Positions 1-5,859 of a stretch of 8,987 bases of DNA are shown piece after piece. Positions within the stretch are counted from its first letter, which is position 1, and each line of letters starts with the position of its first letter. A model generated the notes under the pieces. It was not told the origin of the DNA and did not search any database. It saw only the letters and a list, made by a program, of their open reading frames with translations. The stretch is from an uncultured Nitrospina sp. GTDB taxonomy: Bacteria > Nitrospinota > Nitrospinia > Nitrospinales > VA-1. The translations under genes and the position numbers were made by a program. Location: the NCBI GenBank assembly GCA_950072225.1, contig CATMOP010000062.1:1-8987 (forward strand), in the 5' to 3' direction.

Positions 1-786
1 ATCCACTTTGAAAAAGAACGTAGGCATTTTAATTTCACCCTGGTCGCCGGGTCAAAGGCTGAAGGTTTTAATGACTTTGGTTATTTCTTTGCAGAATTAA
101 AAAATAAGGACAAGATCATCACGGATCTCGTCTCGCCTCCTACTGATGACTGGCCTTACCTATATCTAGATCGCTCAGGCATTCCAAACCACTATCTTCA
201 AGCCGGTGGCATTATATTTTTAATTTCCGTAATTTCGATCATTTTCGCGGCAGGAAGAAAAAACATTAAAAGTCCCGACTGGACTTTATTTCTATTGGGG
301 GCGAGCTTTCTATTGCTGGAAACCAAAAGCGTCACCGAAATGTCTTTATTGTTTGGCTCGACCTGGCAAGTCAACGTACTGGTGTTCGCGGCCATCCTGA
401 TGTTAATTTTCAGTGCTAATCTATTTATCCTCCACAAAGGGCCGTTTGATAAAACCAATATTTTTTTCGGTTTGTTCATCTGCATCGGAATCAGCTACGC
501 CATTCCCACCCATTCACTTCTAGCCCTGCCATTAGCGGGGCAATGGATTGCAGGCGCCTTGGTCACGGCAGTACCGCTGTTTTTTGCGGGAATGTTATTT
601 TCGCAGATTTTTGAAAACCAACAGGAGCCCACGACCTCTCTGGGTTATAACCTGATGGGGGCCATTTGCGGGGGATTGCTGGAATACAGCTCCATGGCGC
701 TGGGAACTAAAAACCTTTACCTATTGGCTTTGGTTCTGTATATCCTGGCTTTCCTGGTGCACGGACAGGGAAAAGGAATCAACTAA
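1..786 (+). CDS. C-terminal part of a multi-pass membrane protein, spermidine-synthase-like family (5' end outside window)
   Basis: The frame is open from base 1 to the TAA at 784-786, giving 261 residues with no start inside, so the gene begins upstream. The first ~65 residues look like the end of a soluble methyltransferase-like domain. They contain the stretch TDDWPYLYLDRSGIPNHYL (residues 48-66), which I recognise from large bacterial membrane proteins with a spermidine/spermine-synthase-like domain. The rest is hydrophobic, with about six or seven likely membrane spans (roughly 67-84, 95-107, 121-145, 153-169, 175-201, 216-230 and 238-254). The segment LLETKSVTEMSLLFGSTW (residues 104-121) is also typical of this family. 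The substrate is unknown. True polyamine synthesis is not implied, because the catalytic part lies outside the window. The gene converges on purC. Confidence 0.75.
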   Translation: MHFEKERRHFNFTLVAGSKAEGFNDFGYFFAELKNKDKIITDLVSPPTDDWPYLYLDRSGIPNHYLQAGGIIFLISVISIIFAAGRKNIKSPDWTLFLLGASFLLLETKSVTEMSLLFGSTWQVNVLVFAAILMLIFSANLFILHKGPFDKTNIFFGLFICIGISYAIPTHSLLALPLAGQWIAGALVTAVPLFFAGMLFSQIFENQQEPTTSLGYNLMGAICGGLLEYSSMALGTKNLYLLALVLYILAFLVHGQGKGIN

Positions 787-798
787 AGGAATGTAATG

Positions 799-838
799 GG
801 CAAGAACTCGTTTAAGCCGAGACAACTTTTTTCTTGCC
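799..838. terminator. Inverted repeat between convergent genes, possible bidirectional terminator
   Basis: GGCAAGAA at 799-806 is the exact reverse complement of TTCTTGCC at 831-838. An inner CTCG (807-810) can pair with CGAG (818-821). It sits in the 60-base gap between the 3' ends of the membrane-protein gene (+) and purC (-), where a bidirectional terminator would be expected. There is no proper U tract after the stem on either strand, so intrinsic termination is only a guess from position and symmetry. Confidence 0.35.
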
Positions 839-846
839 AGAGAAAG

Positions 847-1575
847 CTATTGCTCATTGGCCCCACGCCCAGTAGAACAAATCAAGTCATAGACTTCCTG
901 GTATTTTTCCTCAACATTGCCCAGGTTAAACCGGAATCGGTCTTTATCCATTTTCTCATTGGTTTCCCAATGCCACAAGCGGCATCCATCCGGACTGATC
1001 TCATCCCCCAGAAGAACCACGCCCTTATGCCGACCAAATTCCAACTTGAAATCCGCCAGTCGAATGTTCCGGGCTTTAAAGAATTCAATCAAGAGGCTGT
1101 TGATTTTCAAACCCTGAGATGTCAAGGTTTTCATTTCCTGCTTTGTCGCCCAGCCAAAAGTTTCAATATGGCACTCGTTGATCATCGGATCCCCCAATGG
1201 ATCGCTCTTGTAAAAAAACTCTAGAATCGGATTGGGTAATACTGCCCCCTCTTCTATGCCAAGCCTTTTGGTCAGGCTCCCGGCGGCAACATTGCGTAAC
1301 ACCACTTCTACAGGAATGATATCCAGCTTTTTCACCAGCATTTCCCGGTCATTGAGAGTTTCAACAAAATGGGTTTCGACTCCTTCACTTTCCAGATATT
1401 GGAAAATCCGGCTTGAAATATGGTTGTTCATCACACCTTTATCAACAATGGTTCCTTTTTTCACTCCGTTGAAAGCTGAAGCATCATCCTTGAAATACTG
1501 AATCACCAAATCAGGATCGGAAGTGTTGTAAATAATTTTGGCTTTGCCTTCATAGATCTTTTCTAGACGTTCCAT
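847..1575 (-). CDS. purC: Phosphoribosylaminoimidazole-succinocarboxamide synthase (SAICAR synthetase)
   Basis: PurC joins CAIR and aspartate with ATP to form SAICAR in de novo purine synthesis, in the cytoplasm. The 242-residue protein has the normal bacterial length. It opens with the classic MERLEKIYEGKAKIIY nucleotide-binding start. It carries VEVVLRNVAAGSL (residues ~89-101), the family signature LADFKLEFG (~173-181), and GDEISPDGCRLW (~190-201), which is part of the substrate and magnesium site. The ATG at 1575 starts 9 bases after the purB stop, so the two genes are almost certainly co-transcribed and probably translationally coupled. The ribosome site is weak (AAGAGA). PurB acts directly on the PurC product, so the neighbours perform consecutive steps. 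Nothing essential appears to be missing. Confidence 0.97.
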   Translation of the reverse strand: MERLEKIYEGKAKIIYNTSDPDLVIQYFKDDASAFNGVKKGTIVDKGVMNNHISSRIFQYLESEGVETHFVETLNDREMLVKKLDIIPVEVVLRNVAAGSLTKRLGIEEGAVLPNPILEFFYKSDPLGDPMINECHIETFGWATKQEMKTLTSQGLKINSLLIEFFKARNIRLADFKLEFGRHKGVVLLGDEISPDGCRLWHWETNEKMDKDRFRFNLGNVEEKYQEVYDLICSTGRGANEQ

Positions 1576-1584
1576 ATTTTTCTC

Positions 1585-2880
1585 TTATTTTTTAAAGACC
1601 CTTTTAAAAATTCGGTCTATGTTTCTAAATTGCGTTTTTATTTTAAAAGCCTGATCAATCTCTCCGGCGGATAAGAGTTTTCGGATTCCTTTGTCTTTTT
1701 TCAATAGTGTTAAAAAGTCTTTTCCCTGGTCCCAGCTTTGCATCGCGTTTTTCTGTACCAGCTTATAGGCTTCTTCCCGGGTAATGCCCTTTCGCACCAG
1801 GGCGAGCAGGACGCTTTGCGAAAAAATCAGGCCCCCTGTTTTTTCCAGATTACGCATCATATTTTCAGGATAAACTATCAGCCGATCCATCATCGACGTC
1901 ATTTTCTTCAACATGTAATGAATCAAAATTGTGCTGTCCGGCCCAATCACCCGCTCTACGGAAGAATGACTGATATCGCGTTCATGCCAGAGCGGCATAT
2001 TCTCCATGGCCGCAAAGGCGTTTGCCCGAACCACCCGGGCAAGGCCACACATCTGCTCGGAAACCACCGGATTGCGCTTGTGCGGCATCGCCGATGAACC
2101 TTTTTGTCCGCTGGCAAAAAATTCCTCCACTTCCAGCACTTCCGTCCTCTGCAAGTGGCGGATTTCAGTGGCAATTTTGTCAATGGTCCCGGCAAGAATG
2201 GCAAGGGTTGCAAAGAACTCCGCATGACGGTCGCGCTGAATCACCTGGCTGGAAACCGGAGCCGATTTCAAGCCCAGCTTGGAACAGACGTATTCTTCAA
2301 CGTCCGGGTCGATACTGGCGAAGGTGCCAACTGCACCAGAGATCTGGCCATAAGCAATGCCTTGCCGAGCCCGTTTGAGCCGGTCAATATTGCGTTTGAT
2401 TTCTTCATACCAATTGGCAACTTTCAATCCAAAGGTCAAAGGCTCGGCATGAATACCATGCGACCGGCCAATGATAGGGGTGAGTTTGTATTTCTTCGCT
2501 TGCCTTTCCAATACATGCTTAAAAACTGAAAGCTCTTTCAAAATCAGGCTTGAAGATTGTTTCAACTGCACCGCTAAAGCGGTATCCAGAACATCGGAAG
2601 AAGTCATTCCCATATGCATGTACCGCGCCGATTCTCCAACATGTTCTGCAACGCAGGTCAAAAACGCGATCACATCGTGTTTGACTTCCCGCTCAATTTC
2701 GTCAATGCGTTCCACATTAAACCGGGACTTGGTTTGAATGTCTTTCAACGCGGATTTGGGGATTTCCCTTTTTTTTGCCAAGGCCTCACAAGCCAGGATT
2801 TCTATTTTTAACCAGATTTTAAATTTGTTTTCCGGCTCCCAAATGGCCGCCATTTCAGGCAATGTGTATCGTGGTATCAA
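1585..2880 (-). CDS. purB: Adenylosuccinate lyase
   Basis: PurB splits SAICAR to AICAR plus fumarate and adenylosuccinate to AMP plus fumarate, as a cytoplasmic homotetramer of the fumarase/aspartase superfamily. The 431-residue product is the usual size of the short bacterial form. The N-terminus MIPRYTLPEMAAIWE is the family's typical opening. Visible active-site elements are TSSD (93-96), GRSHGIHAEP (138-147, with the catalytic His at 141 or 144), and the mobile signature loop GSSAMPHKRNP (261-271) with the catalytic serine. The start codon is TTG at 2878-2880. An in-frame TGA lies two codons upstream and a GGGGAAA ribosome site is 7 bases away, so no ATG start is possible. It is first in a purB-purC unit and divergent from the phosphatase/kinase pair. 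Confidence 0.97.
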   Translation of the reverse strand: MIPRYTLPEMAAIWEPENKFKIWLKIEILACEALAKKREIPKSALKDIQTKSRFNVERIDEIEREVKHDVIAFLTCVAEHVGESARYMHMGMTSSDVLDTALAVQLKQSSSLILKELSVFKHVLERQAKKYKLTPIIGRSHGIHAEPLTFGLKVANWYEEIKRNIDRLKRARQGIAYGQISGAVGTFASIDPDVEEYVCSKLGLKSAPVSSQVIQRDRHAEFFATLAILAGTIDKIATEIRHLQRTEVLEVEEFFASGQKGSSAMPHKRNPVVSEQMCGLARVVRANAFAAMENMPLWHERDISHSSVERVIGPDSTILIHYMLKKMTSMMDRLIVYPENMMRNLEKTGGLIFSQSVLLALVRKGITREEAYKLVQKNAMQSWDQGKDFLTLLKKDKGIRKLLSAGEIDQAFKIKTQFRNIDRIFKRVFKK

Positions 2881-2887
2881 AGATCAG

Positions 2888-2894
2888 TTTCCCC
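2888..2894 (-). promoter_or_regulatory. Ribosome binding site deciding the purB TTG start
   Basis: On the minus strand the sequence reads GGGGAAA, 7 bases before TTG at 2880. Together with the in-frame TGA at 2884-2886 it fixes the non-ATG start. Confidence 0.6.
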
Positions 2895-2923
2895 GTATAA
2901 TGGGTCGTGGACCAAACTTGTGG

Positions 2924-2953
2924 TTGAATGCATGAAGAAAAATTCTATATTAT
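2924..2953 (+). promoter_or_regulatory. Candidate sigma-70 promoter for the phosphatase/kinase pair
   Basis: TTGAAT (2924-2929) resembles a -35 box. It is followed after 16 or 18 bases by TATATT (2946-2951) or TATTAT (2948-2953) as a -10 box. It lies in the 132-base divergent gap between purB and the phosphatase gene and faces the latter. Matches to the consensus are reasonable but AT-rich sequence makes chance hits easy. Confidence 0.45.
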
Positions 2954-3012
2954 GGTAAAAATATTTTTGTAAAGGAGCATATCTTAAACGCAATCGCCCG
3001 GTAAATCAATAA

Positions 3013-3507
3013 ATGAACTCAACTGTTGAAGTCTGTTTTGTATGTCTCGGAAATATTTGCCGTTCCCCGCTTGCCCAAGGAGTTTTTGAAGCCCTCGTCA
3101 AACAAGAAGGACTGCAGGACCGCGTTATTATAAGCTCCGCCGGAGTCGGCAACTGGCATGTGGGAAGTCCACCCGATCCTCGAATGCAAGAAACCGCACG
3201 TAAGCACGGCATTCATCTCCATAGTCGTGCGCGTCAGTTTCAGGCCTCCGATTTCAAACGGATGGATCTGGTGCTGGCTATGGACCACACCAATCTGAGC
3301 ACCCTGCAACAAATGCGACCTGCAGCGGAACTGCATGACAAATTGTTTTTGTTTCGTTCTTTTGACCCGGAAAACAACGGTGATCTCGAAGTACCCGATC
3401 CCTATTACGGCGGCGGCAAAGGTTTTGAAACGGTATTCCAGATGGTTGAGCGAACCTGCCCAAAAGTTCTGCAACAATTGAAAAAGAAGCTTGCAAAAAA
3501 AGCATGA
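3013..3507 (+). CDS. Low-molecular-weight protein-tyrosine-phosphatase family; likely sugar-phosphate/ribulosamine-5-phosphate phosphatase partner of the adjacent kinase
   Basis: This is a cytoplasmic phosphatase of 164 residues, the normal family length. The P-loop CLGNICRS (residues 11-18) gives the catalytic C(X)5R pattern with nucleophile Cys11 and Arg17. The general-acid loop VPDPYYGGG (127-135) supplies Asp129. The ATG at 3013 is forced by an in-frame TAA directly before it. No good ribosome site precedes it; the only AAAGGAG is at 2971-2977, about 36 bases away. Its stop overlaps the next ATG (ATGA), so it is co-translated with a fructosamine-kinase homologue. In bacteria and plants such linked LMW-PTP proteins have been reported to dephosphorylate ribulosamine/erythrulosamine 5-phosphates, the step before 3-phosphorylation and release from protein. 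I infer that role from context. A role in phosphotyrosine or arsenate chemistry is the alternative. Confidence 0.93.
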   Translation: MNSTVEVCFVCLGNICRSPLAQGVFEALVKQEGLQDRVIISSAGVGNWHVGSPPDPRMQETARKHGIHLHSRARQFQASDFKRMDLVLAMDHTNLSTLQQMRPAAELHDKLFLFRSFDPENNGDLEVPDPYYGGGKGFETVFQMVERTCPKVLQQLKKKLAKKA

Positions 3508-4385
3508 ATGAAGAAATCAGCATTCTCCTGCAACCCGTTTTTGGCGAGAAGGTGGAAGTGCAGTTCTCGTCCCAAACAGGAGGAGGGTGTATCAACCAGA
3601 CTTCCGTTCTGCAATTGACCAATGGGGAGCGGGTTTTTCTGAAGTTTAACTCCCACCCTCCCCACGCAGATTTCTTCGCTGTGGAAGGCAAAGGCCTTAA
3701 ACTTCTCGCGCAAGCGGAAAAAGGGCCAAGAATCCCAAAACCTCTGGCTTTGCAGGATTCGGCAAAACCCTCTTTTCTAATTCTGGAATATGTTGAGGAG
3801 GCTTCTCCCGGGCATGACTTTCCAGCCTGCTTTGCCCGGTCGCTGGCCGAGCTTCACCGGATTACTGATAACAGCTTCGGTCTGGACCATGACAATTATA
3901 TCGGCAGTACTCCGCAGAAAAATGCCCAGGAAACCAATGGCATCCATTTTTTCCGCGACCAGCGGTTGCGGACCCAGCAGGAACTTGCCCGCAAATCCGG
4001 CAAGCTTCCACTTGCTACCGATAAAAACCTCAGTAAACTATGTGATCGGATTGAGAACTATCTCGATATTTCAGAAGAAAAACCAGCCTTAATACATGGT
4101 GACCTATGGTCGGGAAATTATTTTCCTGACCGGGACCAAGTCCCTTGTATCTTTGATCCGGCGGTTTATTTTGGCTTGCGCGAGGCCGACCTGGCCATGA
4201 CCGAACTCTTTGGCAGACTGCCGCAAAATTTTTACGATGCTTATCGCGAAGCTTTTCCGCTGAATCCAGGATATAAGGAGAGAAAAGACCTGTATAACCT
4301 GTACCATCTTCTAAACCACCTGAATCTCTTTGGTGGCTCCTACCTTTCATCTGTGGAACAGGTGATCCGGCGCTATATCGGGTAA
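3504..4385 (+). CDS. Fructosamine/ketosamine-3-kinase family protein (probable ribulosamine 3-kinase)
   Basis: The family phosphorylates the third carbon of ketosamines on glycated proteins, which destabilises the adduct and repairs the amine. The protein has 293 residues, the family's usual size, with an aminoglycoside-phosphotransferase-like kinase fold. Visible elements are the ATP loop TGGGCINQT (25-33), the likely ATP lysine in VFLKF (Lys47), DNYIGSTPQ (130-138), which is highly characteristic of the family, the catalytic HGDLWSGN (198-205, base Asp200), and the metal-binding IFDPAVYFG (216-224, Asp218) followed by READLAM. The P-loop carries Cys29, where eukaryotic FN3K has a redox-active cysteine. 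It overlaps the phosphatase stop by 4 bases, indicating translational coupling. Bacterial homologues studied so far prefer ribulosamines and erythrulosamines over fructosamines, so I avoid a fixed gene symbol. Confidence 0.93.
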   Translation: MNEEISILLQPVFGEKVEVQFSSQTGGGCINQTSVLQLTNGERVFLKFNSHPPHADFFAVEGKGLKLLAQAEKGPRIPKPLALQDSAKPSFLILEYVEEASPGHDFPACFARSLAELHRITDNSFGLDHDNYIGSTPQKNAQETNGIHFFRDQRLRTQQELARKSGKLPLATDKNLSKLCDRIENYLDISEEKPALIHGDLWSGNYFPDRDQVPCIFDPAVYFGLREADLAMTELFGRLPQNFYDAYREAFPLNPGYKERKDLYNLYHLLNHLNLFGGSYLSSVEQVIRRYIG

Positions 4386-4402
4386 GAGAGCAACCCCCTT
4401 TA

Positions 4403-4420
4403 TCCCCCTTGTCAGGGGGA
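4403..4420 (+). terminator. GC-rich hairpin after the kinase gene, weak terminator or dispersed palindrome
   Basis: TCCCCCT (4403-4409) and AGGGGGA (4414-4420) form a perfect 7-bp stem around a TGTC loop, 18 bases after the kinase stop. It is followed only by ATTATTAAAG, a poor U tract. It could terminate the phosphatase/kinase transcript. The C-run/G-run palindrome also resembles the short dispersed repeats found between genes in many bacteria. Confidence 0.5.
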
Positions 4421-4441
4421 ATTATTAAAGCATTACCTCTC

Positions 4442-4532
4442 CGGGGCACGCGTGATGTCCTCTTCATTAGTCCTCATGCCCCGTGGTATTTTACCTTAAC
4501 TTTCGTGCCCCGCAGGGGTAGCAAGGGTAAAA
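4442..4532. repeat. Cluster of inverted repeats in the 4386-4596 intergenic region
   Basis: Three nested or adjacent inverted repeats occur here. CGGGGCA (4442-4448) pairs with TGCCCCG (4477-4483). TTTTACC-TT (4489-4497) pairs, with one bulge, with AAGGGTAAAA (4523-4532). CCCC (4508-4511) pairs with GGGG (4515-4518) inside that stem. The word GTGCCCCG or its complement therefore appears three times within about 75 bases. No coding sequence is credible here. Together with the hairpins on either side it looks like an intergenic repeat element or a structured RNA, function unknown. Confidence 0.45.
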
Positions 4533-4539
4533 GCTGAGG

Positions 4540-4571
4540 AAAAATATCAACCGCCACCCGCCTAGTGGTTG
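4540..4571 (-). terminator. Candidate terminator of the zinc-ribbon gene
   Basis: Read on the minus strand, CAACC (4571-4567) pairs with GGTTG (4552-4548), with alternative CCAC/GTGG pairing inside. It is followed by ATATTTTT. A second hairpin, ACCGGC/GCCGGT around a 5-base loop (4581-4597), overlaps the stop codon but lacks a U run. Together they plausibly end the zinc-ribbon transcript; the stems are imperfect. Confidence 0.4.
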
Positions 4572-4596
4572 CTCATTGCCACCGGCAGTTCGCCGG

Positions 4597-5364
4597 TTAG
4601 AAGCCGCCACCGATTTTGGCTATGAAGGTGTGCAGTTCCCTTTCGATGGGGCCATCCCAGTTTTTTATTTCTGCGGCTAACGTGGAAAGAACGGCTTTGC
4701 CTTCACTTATTTCCATTGCGCTGGCAATGCTGACCAGAATTCTCGAACCATAACGTTCAACCAGGCCATGTTCTTCAGCGGCGCGGAAAGCCAACTCTGA
4801 TCCGAGAATCATCGCCCAGGCCTGGATGACGGAGACCTGAGTCGACTCTCTGAATCGCAGGGAATCCAGCCCTTCCATATAGGTTTCCGCGTCCATCTGG
4901 CCCGACTCGAATTTTTCGATCAACTGCTTCAGGTTTTCCTCTTTAGACTCCACCTTTTGGAAAATATATTCGAAAAACTTTGCTTCCGACTTTTTCAACT
5001 CCTCCAAGTTCCAGGGACACTCAAAGTCCGCTTCCTTATCCGGGTGCTTACTGACCTTCCGGGTTTCCCTTTCGATTTTATAGAGGCATTTGGGGCAGCG
5101 CTGGCCGGCGTCATGGTTGAATTCTCCCCCGCACGAACAGGGTGCCAGTACACTTTGAAAAGCCAGGGCCAGGGCCTCCCCTTTTACTCCCAATGCCTCA
5201 CGCAAGGCAATCCGCACCGGGTTAGTGCCAGCCACCGATATACATTGAACGCATGAGGAGCAATGAATCAGATAGGTATTGTCCCCTTCCTCAGGTTCAA
5301 TGACAGGCTCAAAAGTCTCCGGGCAGAGAGTACACTGAACTTCTTTCTGAAAAGTATCAACCAT
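4597..5364 (-). CDS. Uncharacterised zinc-ribbon-like cysteine-rich protein
   Basis: I do not recognise this gene. From the ATG at 5364 it encodes 255 residues. The N-terminal ~116 residues hold ten cysteines in metal-site patterns: CTLC (11-14), CSSCVQC (35-41), CSC (76-78), CPKC (90-93) and Cys116, suggesting two zinc ribbons. Residues ~120-255 are cysteine-free, charged and probably mostly alpha-helical (for example FQKVESKEENLKQLIEKF, ~135-152). No signal peptide or membrane span is visible, so it is probably cytoplasmic. The frame stays open upstream to 5499, but that extension would be encoded partly by the operon terminator at 5464-5495. GAGGA sits 8 bases before the ATG at 5364, so the shorter start is chosen. 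It is a single gene, transcribed in the same direction as the oxidoreductase operon but separated from it by the terminator. Regulatory, chaperone-like or scaffold roles are possible; none is shown. Confidence 0.8.
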   Translation of the reverse strand: MVDTFQKEVQCTLCPETFEPVIEPEEGDNTYLIHCSSCVQCISVAGTNPVRIALREALGVKGEALALAFQSVLAPCSCGGEFNHDAGQRCPKCLYKIERETRKVSKHPDKEADFECPWNLEELKKSEAKFFEYIFQKVESKEENLKQLIEKFESGQMDAETYMEGLDSLRFRESTQVSVIQAWAMILGSELAFRAAEEHGLVERYGSRILVSIASAMEISEGKAVLSTLAAEIKNWDGPIERELHTFIAKIGGGF

Positions 5365-5372
5365 TCGTTTGT

Positions 5373-5377
5373 TCCTC
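5373..5377 (-). promoter_or_regulatory. Ribosome binding site deciding the zinc-ribbon gene start
   Basis: The minus strand reads GAGGA here, 8 bases before ATG at 5364. It supports this start over the longer frame that would run through the terminator. Confidence 0.6.
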
Positions 5378-5463
5378 AGCTGGGTTGCATTAAAATTAAT
5401 ACTTTGATTGTTTAGATGAAGGAAGTTAGCCCCGGTTCTAAAAATATCACGTCTCAAACAGGC

Positions 5464-5495
5464 AAAAAAAAACCCATGACCCGGGGGCCATGGGT
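5464..5495 (-). terminator. Strong intrinsic terminator of the 2-oxoacid:ferredoxin oxidoreductase operon
   Basis: On the minus strand ACCCATGGCC and GGTCATGGGT form a 10-bp stem (one G-U pair) around a four-base loop (CCCG), spanning 5495-5472. It runs directly into nine T residues (5472-5464). It begins 19 bases after the ferredoxin-subunit stop. This is a textbook Rho-independent terminator and separates the operon from the zinc-ribbon gene. Confidence 0.93.
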
Positions 5496-5514
5496 CCAAT
5501 ACAGTTTCGGGTGT

Positions 5515-5796
5515 TTAGCTGGAGTAGGCCTGGCCCAAGGCTGCAACTTCGGCTTGTTTACCACCCTTAATAACCTTACCCGTTATCACGTCCACAGGAT
5601 ACATGGTAATTGCATTATGCGTACTGCAAACAACCAAGCAAAGATCACAACCCTTGCAACGGGGTTCAATCACTATAGCCTTTTTTGTAGCCTCATCCAG
5701 CATAATGGTATCTGCTTCTGGACAATACATGATGCACAGTCGGCAACCTTTTTCCGCAATACATTTGTCGTTATCAACCCAGGCCACGTTATACAC
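5515..5796 (-). CDS. 2-oxoacid:ferredoxin oxidoreductase, ferredoxin-like subunit with two [4Fe-4S] clusters
   Basis: This small cytoplasmic electron-transfer subunit has 93 residues. It carries two cluster motifs: Cys12, 18, 21 and 25 (C-X5-C-X2-C-X3-C-P) and Cys47, 50, 53 and 57 (C-X2-C-X2-C-X3-C). The first has a widened first spacing and the second lacks the usual proline after its last cysteine. Both features fit PorD/ForE-type subunits rather than a free bacterial ferredoxin. The start is GTG at 5794-5796, placed by AGGAGAG 7 bases upstream and an in-frame TAA directly before it. It is the last gene of the operon, 63 bases after gamma and 19 bases before the terminator. It should pass electrons between the beta-subunit cluster and external ferredoxin. 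The subunit letter differs between published naming schemes, so no symbol is given. Confidence 0.88.
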   Translation of the reverse strand: MYNVAWVDNDKCIAEKGCRLCIMYCPEADTIMLDEATKKAIVIEPRCKGCDLCLVVCSTHNAITMYPVDVITGKVIKGGKQAEVAALGQAYSS

Positions 5797-5803
5797 TTAA
5801 AAA

Positions 5804-5810
5804 CTCTCCT
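5804..5810 (-). promoter_or_regulatory. Ribosome binding site for the ferredoxin-subunit GTG start
   Basis: AGGAGAG on the minus strand, 7 bases before GTG at 5796, supports the non-ATG start. Confidence 0.65.
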
Positions 5811-5859
5811 AATTAAAAAAGGTTAAAACACACAACCGACTGATTTCATCTTAAATCTA

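Noticed and set aside
796..1224. A 142-codon plus-strand open frame opposite purC
   Set aside because: It is a shadow of purC, whose motifs and operon position are unambiguous. The translation shows no family features.
2104..2529. A 141-codon plus-strand open frame opposite purB
   Set aside because: It is antisense to the conserved catalytic region of purB and is best explained as a coding shadow.
2881..2923. A promoter for purB on the minus strand
   Set aside because: CATTAT and TATACG look like possible -10 boxes near the start, but no convincing -35 element lies at a suitable distance, so I do not list it as a feature.
4030..4467. A 145-codon minus-strand open frame antisense to the 3' end of the ketosamine kinase and running into the repeat-rich gap
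   Set aside because: It lies opposite a well-supported gene with family motifs, its translation is low in hydrophobic core patterns, and its 5' part is made of the inverted repeats.
5365..5499. A 45-residue upstream extension of the zinc-ribbon protein starting at 5499
   Set aside because: It would be translated from the intrinsic terminator and is not needed, since a good ribosome site and ATG exist at 5364.
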